A stretch of 29,801 nucleotides of DNA, from the NCBI GenBank assembly GCA_018714665.1, contig DVNA01000130.1, positions 1 through 29,801 on the forward strand. Reading direction: 5' to 3'. Position 1 is the stretch's first letter. Every line of letters starts with the position of its first letter. This document shows positions 24,682 through 29,801 of the stretch, piece after piece. The DNA is from Candidatus Gallibacteroides avistercoris (lineage in GTDB: Bacteria; Bacteroidota; Bacteroidia; Bacteroidales; CHK158-818). The position numbers were made by a program, and so were the translations under genes. The notes beneath the pieces were generated by a model. The model did not search any database and was not told the origin of the DNA. It saw only the letters and a list, made by a program, of their open reading frames with translations.

Positions 24682-26012
24682 AAACATTCCGCATCGGAGG
24701 CATCCATCCTCCCGAAAACAAACGGACAGCCCGACAGCCGATAGAACAGGCTCCCCTGCCCAAACAGGCTGTTATCATGCTGTCGCAACACATCGGCACG
24801 CCTGCCCAACCGGTGGTAAAAAAGGGAGACCGGGTAAAGGTTGGCACACTGATTGCCCAAGCCTCCGGGTTTGTCTCGGCCCATATCCATTCGTCGGTTT
24901 CGGGCGTTGTCTCCAAGATTGAGAATACGGCAGATATTTCGGGATATACCCGTCCGGCCATTTTTATCGAGGTAGAAGGAGATGAATGGGAAGAAGGAAT
25001 CATCCGCGACAACTCGATTCAAGATACATCTGCCCTATCTCCGCAAGAGGTAGTCGAACGCATCTACCGGGCCGGCATCGTAGGGTTGGGCGGTGCAACA
25101 TTCCCTACTCAGGTAAAGTTGTCGGTTCCTCCCGGGAAAAACGCAGAACTGCTCATCATCAACGGCGTGGAATGTGAACCGTACCTGACATCAGACCACC
25201 GGCTGATGCTTGAAAAAGGTCCTGAGATTATCTCCGGAATCAAGCTGTTGATGAAAGCCCTCGGTGTAAACAGGGCGGTCATCGGCATCGAAAACAACAA
25301 GCAGGATGCCATCGAACACCTCCGCTCGCTAACCGCCGGGAATCCGGAAATAGAGGTGTGCCCCCTGCGCGTAAAGTATCCGCAAGGAGGAGAAAAGCAA
25401 CTAATCGATGCCATCACCCGCCGGCAAGTTGCCAGCGGTGCACTGCCCATATCCACGGGAGCCGTGGTGCAGAACGTCGGAACGGCATTTGCCGTATATG
25501 AGGCCGTACTCAAAAACAAACCGCTCATAGAACGGGTCGTTACGGTAACGGGGAAAAACCTCCAAGAGGGGAAAAACCTGCTCGTACGCATCGGTACCTC
25601 CATTCAGGATTTGATTGAAACGGCAGGAGGACTCCCGTCCAATACCGGAAAGGTCATTTCCGGGGGCCCCATGATGGGAAAAGCCGTGGTAGCCCTCCAT
25701 GCTCCGGTAACCAAAGGTTGTTCGGGAATCCTGCTCATGGACGAACAAGAGGCCTCGCGTAAAAAGATACGTAACTGTATCCGTTGTGCCAAATGTGTAC
25801 ACGCCTGCCCGATGGGACTATCCCCGAACCTGCTGATGCGCGTGAGCGAACTGGCCTTGTGGGAAAAAGCCGAAGCCGAAAAGATCATGGATTGCATCGA
25901 ATGTGGCTCATGCAGCTATACCTGTCCGGCCAACCGCCCGTTGTTGGACTACATCCGGGCCGGAAAATCGAAGGTCGGGAATATCATCCGCAAGCGAACA
26001 ACCAAAAAATAA
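24675..26012 (+). CDS. rnfC: Rnf complex NADH-binding subunit RnfC
   Basis: A 445-residue peripheral subunit at the NADH site of the Rnf complex. It opens MLKTFRIGGIHPPENK (the RnfC N-terminal domain), then SAHIHSSVSGVVSKIE (biotinyl-lipoyl-like), the Complex1_51K-like FMN/NADH domain with GLGGATFPTQVK and NGVECEPYLTSDHRLML, and an SLBB domain. Two 4Fe-4S motifs follow: Cys368-x2-Cys371-x2-Cys374-x3-Cys378 and Cys407-x2-Cys410-x2-Cys413-x3-Cys417. It lacks the long Ala/Lys-rich C-terminal extension of E. coli RsxC (740 residues). The frame is open back to 24456 inside rnfB, but only from ATG 24675 does it match the family. It is translationally coupled to rnfB by a 7-nt overlap. Confidence 0.96.
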   Translation: MLKTFRIGGIHPPENKRTARQPIEQAPLPKQAVIMLSQHIGTPAQPVVKKGDRVKVGTLIAQASGFVSAHIHSSVSGVVSKIENTADISGYTRPAIFIEVEGDEWEEGIIRDNSIQDTSALSPQEVVERIYRAGIVGLGGATFPTQVKLSVPPGKNAELLIINGVECEPYLTSDHRLMLEKGPEIISGIKLLMKALGVNRAVIGIENNKQDAIEHLRSLTAGNPEIEVCPLRVKYPQGGEKQLIDAITRRQVASGALPISTGAVVQNVGTAFAVYEAVLKNKPLIERVVTVTGKNLQEGKNLLVRIGTSIQDLIETAGGLPSNTGKVISGGPMMGKAVVALHAPVTKGCSGILLMDEQEASRKKIRNCIRCAKCVHACPMGLSPNLLMRVSELALWEKAEAEKIMDCIECGSCSYTCPANRPLLDYIRAGKSKVGNIIRKRTTKK

Positions 26013-26042
26013 ACGACAACCCATTTCGACACAAGACTTTTT

Positions 26043-26999
26043 ATGACAAACAACAACCTGATCATATCGCCATCGCCCCACATACACGGTAACGATACCG
26101 TTGAGAAGAATATGTACGGGGTGATTGTGGCGTTGCTCCCCGCCCTGCTGATTTCGTTCTACTATTTCGGTATCGGAGCCATGGCCGTTACCGCCGTATC
26201 GGTATTGAGCTGTATCGCGGTAGAATACCTGGTACAACGGTTTCTCCTGAAAGGAGAGAATACCATCACCGACGGATCGGCCATCGTAACCGGACTACTA
26301 CTGTCGCTCAACCTGCCGTCGAACCTCCCGCTGTGGATTGTCGTTATCGGAGCCGTGGCGGCCATCGGCATCGGAAAGATGCCTTTCGGAGGTCTGGGCA
26401 ACAACATCTTCAACCCGGCATTGGTAGGCCGGGTGTTCCTGCTCATCTCCTTCCCGGCCCAGATGACCACCTGGGTACCTGCCGGTAGCCCGGGCAATTA
26501 CCCCGACGGCGAGACGGGTGCAACCCCGTTGACCCTGTTGAAATACGGCCATACGGAAGAGATAGATACCCTGAACCTGTTGCTGGGAAATGTGGGGGGA
26601 AGCCTGGGAGAGACCTGCTCCATCGCCCTGCTGTTGGGACTTATCTACCTGTTGTGGAAAAAGATCATCACGTGGCATATCCCCGTATCCATCCTGCTCT
26701 CGGCCGGTATATTTGCCTGGCTGATCAACGAGAACCCGTTGTTGCACCTGCTCTCGGGAGGAATGTTGCTGGGGGCCATCTTCATGGCCACAGACTACGT
26801 AACCTCCCCCATGAACAAACGGGGGATGCTGATTTACGGCGTATGTATCGGCATACTGACCATGATTATCCGCAAATGGAGCGACTATCCGGAAGGGATG
26901 TCTTTTGCCATCCTGATTATGAACGCTTTCACACCGCTGATCAACACCTATGTCAAACCTAAACATTTCGGGGAGGTAAAGAAAAAATGGCTAAACTAA
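26043..26999 (+). CDS. rnfD: Rnf complex membrane flavoprotein RnfD
   Basis: A 318-residue inner-membrane subunit of the NqrB/RnfD family with about nine to ten helices. The opening NNLIISPSPHIHGNDTVEKNMYGV is diagnostic. The covalent FMN site is Thr161 in DGETGATPLTLLK, matching the (S/T)GAT pattern, so an ApbE flavin transferase elsewhere in the genome is needed. Other marks are TDGSAIVTGLLLSLNLP, MPFGGLGNNIFNPALVG and FMATDYVTSPMNKRG. The gene starts 30 nt after rnfC and its last 13 nt overlap the start of rnfG. Confidence 0.96.
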   Translation: MTNNNLIISPSPHIHGNDTVEKNMYGVIVALLPALLISFYYFGIGAMAVTAVSVLSCIAVEYLVQRFLLKGENTITDGSAIVTGLLLSLNLPSNLPLWIVVIGAVAAIGIGKMPFGGLGNNIFNPALVGRVFLLISFPAQMTTWVPAGSPGNYPDGETGATPLTLLKYGHTEEIDTLNLLLGNVGGSLGETCSIALLLGLIYLLWKKIITWHIPVSILLSAGIFAWLINENPLLHLLSGGMLLGAIFMATDYVTSPMNKRGMLIYGVCIGILTMIIRKWSDYPEGMSFAILIMNAFTPLINTYVKPKHFGEVKKKWLN

Positions 27000-27652
27000 G
27001 ATCGACATTCCCGAATATGGTAATCGTATTGACTGTTACTGCGGCATTGGCAGGAGCAGCCTTGGGATATACCCACCAATTGACAGAACAGCCCATCCGA
27101 TTGGCCCAAAAAGCCAAACAGGAGGCCTCCATCCGGAAAGTGGCACCAGCCTTCGACAACGCACCAGCGGAAGAAAAAATTGTACGGACACTCGACGACA
27201 ACTCTACAATTTACATCTACCCGGCCAAACAAGGAGGCGAATGGGTGGGCGCTGCCGTAGAGAGTTTCTCGAAGAACGGATTCGGCGGCCAGATAGACAT
27301 CATGGTAGGCTTTGAAAAAGACGGAACCATCCGCGACTATACCGTATTGAAACACGCCGAAACACCGGGATTGGGTTCCAAAATGGAGACGTGGTTCCAC
27401 CAGGACAAGAACCGGCAATCGGTTATCGGAAAAAATCCTGCCTCCGTCCGCATGAGCGTCAGCAAAGACGGGGGCGACATAGATGCCATTACCGCCGCTA
27501 CCATCAGTTCGAGAGCCTTTCTGGAAGCTATCCAGAGAGCATACAACGCATACATGAACCAAAACAACGATGCCGTTTCGGGGGCATCGCCCGTGGTGAA
27601 AGAGAACCCGGGAGACAAACCACAAAAAGAGGAGGTTCACAACCATGAATAA
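26987..27652 (+). CDS. rnfG: Rnf complex periplasmic FMN-binding subunit RnfG
   Basis: A 221-residue subunit of the NqrC/RnfG family. One N-terminal membrane helix (about 10-29) anchors a periplasmic FMN_bind domain. The covalent FMN threonine is Thr172 in DAITAATISSRA (the ApbE-type attachment motif). Other family blocks are GFGGQIDIMVGF and HAETPGLGSKME. The C-terminus is a hydrophilic tail (VVKENPGDKPQKEEVHNHE). The start lies 13 nt inside rnfD and the end overlaps rnfE by 8 nt, so translation of D, G and E is likely coupled. Confidence 0.95.
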   Translation: MAKLRSTFPNMVIVLTVTAALAGAALGYTHQLTEQPIRLAQKAKQEASIRKVAPAFDNAPAEEKIVRTLDDNSTIYIYPAKQGGEWVGAAVESFSKNGFGGQIDIMVGFEKDGTIRDYTVLKHAETPGLGSKMETWFHQDKNRQSVIGKNPASVRMSVSKDGGDIDAITAATISSRAFLEAIQRAYNAYMNQNNDAVSGASPVVKENPGDKPQKEEVHNHE

Positions 27653-28229
27653 ACTGAAAATCGTATTGAACGGGTTAATCAAAGAGAACCCGACGTTTGT
27701 CCTGCTCCTGGGGATGTGCCCTACGCTGGGGACAACCACTTCGGCCATCAACGGTATGGGTATGGGATTGGCTACCACCTTTGTCCTGATCTGTTCCAAC
27801 GTGGTCATCTCATTAGTCAAGAACCTCATCCCGGACAAAGTACGCATTCCCGCATTCATCGTCATCATCGCCACCTTCGTATCCATCATCGAAATGTGTA
27901 TGCAGGCTTATGTGCCCGATCTGTACGAAAGTCTGGGACTATTTATTCCTCTGATTGTGGTAAACTGCATCGTACTGGGACGGGCCGAATCTTTCGCTGC
28001 CAAAAACAACCCCTTCGACTCGTTGTTGGACGGACTGGGCATGGGGTTGGGTTTTACCTTGGCCCTGACCTTGTTGGGTGCTATCCGCGAATTGCTCGGG
28101 ACAGGGAAAATATTTAACCTGACCTGTTTCCCGGACTACTACGGTTCGCTGGTATTCGTACTGGCCCCGGGCGGATTTCTGGTACTGGGATTTCTGATTG
28201 CCTTGATTAACCGACTAAAAACGAAATAA
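27645..28229 (+). CDS. rnfE: Rnf complex membrane subunit RnfE
   Basis: A 194-residue inner-membrane protein of the RnfE/NqrD family. About six helices are seen, with the family blocks NGLIKENPTFVLLLGMCPTL at the start, LIVVNCIVLGRAE in the middle and DGLGMGLGFTLAL. The cysteines in GMCPTLG and VVNCIVLGR are the pair that, with their counterparts in RnfA, ligate the intramembrane 2Fe-2S cluster of Rnf/Nqr. rnfA follows after a single base. Confidence 0.95.
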   Translation: MNKLKIVLNGLIKENPTFVLLLGMCPTLGTTTSAINGMGMGLATTFVLICSNVVISLVKNLIPDKVRIPAFIVIIATFVSIIEMCMQAYVPDLYESLGLFIPLIVVNCIVLGRAESFAAKNNPFDSLLDGLGMGLGFTLALTLLGAIRELLGTGKIFNLTCFPDYYGSLVFVLAPGGFLVLGFLIALINRLKTK

Positions 28230-28230
28230 C

Positions 28231-28803
28231 ATGGAATACGTCATTATATTTGTTGCCGCTGTTTTTGTAAACAACATCGTACTGTCCCAATTTTTAGGAA
28301 TCTGTCCCTTTCTGGGCGTTTCCCAAAAAATAAGCACGGCCATGGGAATGGGTGCGGCAGTAACCTTTGTGATGACCCTATCGACCATTATTACTTTCCT
28401 GCTGCAAGAATACTTGCTCACTCCCTACGGCCTGGGATTCATGCAAACTATCGTATTCATTCTGGTAATCGCAGCCCTGGTGCAGATGGTAGAGATCATC
28501 CTCAAAAAAGTATCGCCGCCCTTATATCAGGCATTGGGCGTATTCCTGCCCCTGATTACCACCAACTGTACCATCTTGGGGGTAGCCATCATGGTAATCC
28601 AGAAAAACTTCGATTTAATGCAATCTACGGTTTTCGCCATATCCACCGCTATCGGCTTTACGTTGGCATTGGTCGTTTTCGCCGGCATCCGCGAACAGTT
28701 GGCCTTGACCAAGATTCCCCCAGCAATGCGGGGAATACCCATCGCTTTAATCGTGGCCGGACTGCTGGCCATGGCGTTTATGGGATTCTCGGGAATCGTA
28801 TGA
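28231..28803 (+). CDS. rnfA: Rnf complex membrane subunit RnfA
   Basis: A 190-residue inner-membrane protein of the RnfA/NqrE family, inverted-topology partner of RnfE. Family blocks: FVNNIVLSQFLGICPFLGVS near the start (with the cluster-ligating Cys) and PLITTNCTILGVAI (second Cys). Six helices are expected. It completes the set B, C, D, G, E, A, so all six structural subunits are present. The complex couples ferredoxin oxidation and NAD reduction to Na+ or H+ export. It is the last gene before a strong inverted repeat. Confidence 0.96.
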   Translation: MEYVIIFVAAVFVNNIVLSQFLGICPFLGVSQKISTAMGMGAAVTFVMTLSTIITFLLQEYLLTPYGLGFMQTIVFILVIAALVQMVEIILKKVSPPLYQALGVFLPLITTNCTILGVAIMVIQKNFDLMQSTVFAISTAIGFTLALVVFAGIREQLALTKIPPAMRGIPIALIVAGLLAMAFMGFSGIV

Positions 28804-28814
28804 TGCGTGTTTCT

Positions 28815-28866
28815 ATAAACGGGAAGGGGGACGGTTCAATGAAGAGCCGTCCCCCTTCCCGTTAAA
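28815..28866. terminator. Long inverted repeat between convergent genes, probable bidirectional terminator
   Basis: AACGGGAAGGGGGACGG (28818-28834) has an exact reverse complement at 28847-28863. Three more pairs (one G-U) extend the stem inward, leaving a 6-nt loop around 28838-28843, so the stem is about 20 bp. It lies 14 nt after the rnfA stop and 15 nt beyond the stop of the convergent minus-strand gene. Neither side has a proper T-run, so termination may rely on the stem alone or on Rho. Confidence 0.7.
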
Positions 28867-28878
28867 ACAATTGCTACA

Positions 28879-29801
28879 CTATTTTTTCTTCTCAATCGTC
28901 TCCAATGCCTTCAAATCAATCTGCGGCTGTTCTCCTTTGGCCGGACGGGAGAACTTGCTTCTATACGGTGTATTCTCGTTGAAGAAACCGCAATTTTTCA
29001 AGAAAAAGCGTCCGGATTCGGTAGTACCTCCGGCATAATCGACACGTACCTGAGCAGCTGCCGTATTATCGTAGGTAAACGTAGCTTCGGTCAACTCTTT
29101 CCAGACTCCCTCCCGGGTCAATACCCACTGGTTGCCAAATTCTACCTGACGGGTAATATACCCCTGTGTCGGAATAAAATTTTCGAGGAACGAGTGTGCT
29201 CCCCGATACCAGGTATCCGTCTTGGGCCGCAGGAAAGAGGCAATCAAGCGCCAACGATTCTCGTCGGTGGCAAAAAAATAGGAGGTATAAACCGTATTCC
29301 CCTTACCGTCAGGACGAACCTGCGTCAAGAATTTATAGGTGTTTCCTGCCTTCCACGGATAAACCAGATAACTCTGGCCACCGGAACCTTCGTTGCCAAA
29401 CTCCCCGATGTGTACATCTTCGCCCCTGCGCAACATCTTTATCTTCTGGTCTTCGGGTATCTTATCCGGATCCTGGGTATCGAACGGACTCCAAACCGAG
29501 AAGAGTACACGGCGTTCGGACTCGGAATTTACCTGTATCCCAAAATATCCTTCGCCAAAACCGTTGGCCATAAAGTAACTGCCGATCACATCGTTTCCTT
29601 CGGGGACGGTAAGTTCGTTATAAAAATACTCGACCTCCTCCTGCGGCTGCTGGTAACCGATATGCACGGAGGGTCCCCTGCGGGCCCAATAAAACTCAAA
29701 ATCGTCCGGGACATAATTCAGCGAGTCGGACGCTGCTTCCCCTCCGATCATCAGATCGGAAATCTCGGCAAAGGTCTCTCCGCCCTTCTTCTCTCCCTGT
29801 A
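28879..29801 (-). CDS. DUF3472 domain protein, 5' partial
   Basis: The frame stays open to the window edge on the minus strand, so the N-terminus, including any signal peptide, is missing; about 307 residues are visible. The segment from about residue 30 onward reads FEFYWARRGPSVHIGYQQP, then NGFGEGYFGIQVNSESERRVLFSVWSPF. Further on it has RRGEDVHIGEFGNEGSGGQS and WRLIASFLRPKTDTWY. From memory these match the DUF3472 family of secreted Bacteroidota proteins, often preceded by a DUF5077 carbohydrate-binding-like domain that would lie outside the window. The C-terminus ends in a Lys-rich tail (LETIEKKK). The role is unknown; a beta-sandwich carbohydrate-associated protein is a guess. Confidence 0.75.
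   Translation of the reverse strand, partial: QGEKKGGETFAEISDLMIGGEAASDSLNYVPDDFEFYWARRGPSVHIGYQQPQEEVEYFYNELTVPEGNDVIGSYFMANGFGEGYFGIQVNSESERRVLFSVWSPFDTQDPDKIPEDQKIKMLRRGEDVHIGEFGNEGSGGQSYLVYPWKAGNTYKFLTQVRPDGKGNTVYTSYFFATDENRWRLIASFLRPKTDTWYRGAHSFLENFIPTQGYITRQVEFGNQWVLTREGVWKELTEATFTYDNTAAAQVRVDYAGGTTESGRFFLKNCGFFNENTPYRSKFSRPAKGEQPQIDLKALETIEKKK

Noticed and set aside
26298..26966. Open frame of 222 codons on the minus strand inside rnfD
   Set aside because: Gln/His/Gly-rich shadow of a membrane-protein gene; no start context.
1..29801. CRISPR arrays, tRNA or rRNA genes, insertion sequences, phage genes, restriction or toxin-antitoxin modules
   Set aside because: None seen by reading; no regular direct repeats, transposase motifs or tRNA-like cloverleafs were found.

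Overview
The window is a chromosomal segment of a member of the Bacteroidales (Bacteroidota). The case rests on three things. First, seven well-placed copies of the Bacteroidota -7 promoter element TAnnTTTG lie upstream of genes on the plus strand, three of them with a -33 TTTG/TTG at the usual 19-20 nt spacing; one further copy serves a minus-strand gene. Second, Shine-Dalgarno sequences are essentially absent. Third, the gene content is typical: a Porin_10-type putative porin, a DUF3472 protein, LytS/LytTR regulators, and rseC joined to an rnfBCDGEA cluster. The order dxs-trkA-trkH is also compatible. Base composition is close to balanced. I cannot name the genus.

Layout, left to right. Positions 1-904: 3' part of an aspartate-alanine-exchanger-type transporter. 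1132-5705: a four-gene tripartite export operon (TolC-like outer membrane protein, periplasmic adaptor, MacB-type ATPase, MacB/FtsX-type permease). 5737-7589: a LytS-type sensor kinase and LytTR response regulator with their own promoter. 7767-8606: a PHP-family histidinol-phosphatase. 8699-8875: a 58-residue membrane protein. 8972-13740: dxs, trkA and trkH (isoprenoid precursor synthesis and potassium uptake). 13849-17945: ftsK, lolA and trxB. 18021-19133: a secreted sialidase-fold protein. 19227-22043: a putative porin followed closely by a membrane-anchored solute-binding protein. 22148-23179 (minus): a HTH_42 / AlkZ-like DNA glycosylase candidate. 23328-28803: rseC and a complete rnfBCDGEA operon for the ion-pumping ferredoxin:NAD oxidoreductase. 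28879-29801 (minus): 3' part of a DUF3472 protein.

Most of the window is housekeeping or core metabolism with tight operons. I see no insertion sequence, phage gene, CRISPR array, tRNA or rRNA. No gap between genes exceeds 300 bases; the longest is 905-1131 (227 nt), which holds the promoter of the export operon. Several apparent long reading frames start upstream of the true start. Promoter position or family N-termini move the starts to 3715, 5737, 8972, 10933, 18021, 23179 (minus) and 24675.

I do not see a clearly undescribed multi-gene system. The items most worth a second look are the porin plus orphan solute-binding-protein pair, the sialidase-fold protein with a WEPF motif, the AlkZ-like protein carrying a Gln-Ala-Gln motif, the unannotated 58-residue membrane protein, the position of rseC at the head of rnf, and a promoter whose -33 box lies in the stem of the preceding terminator.
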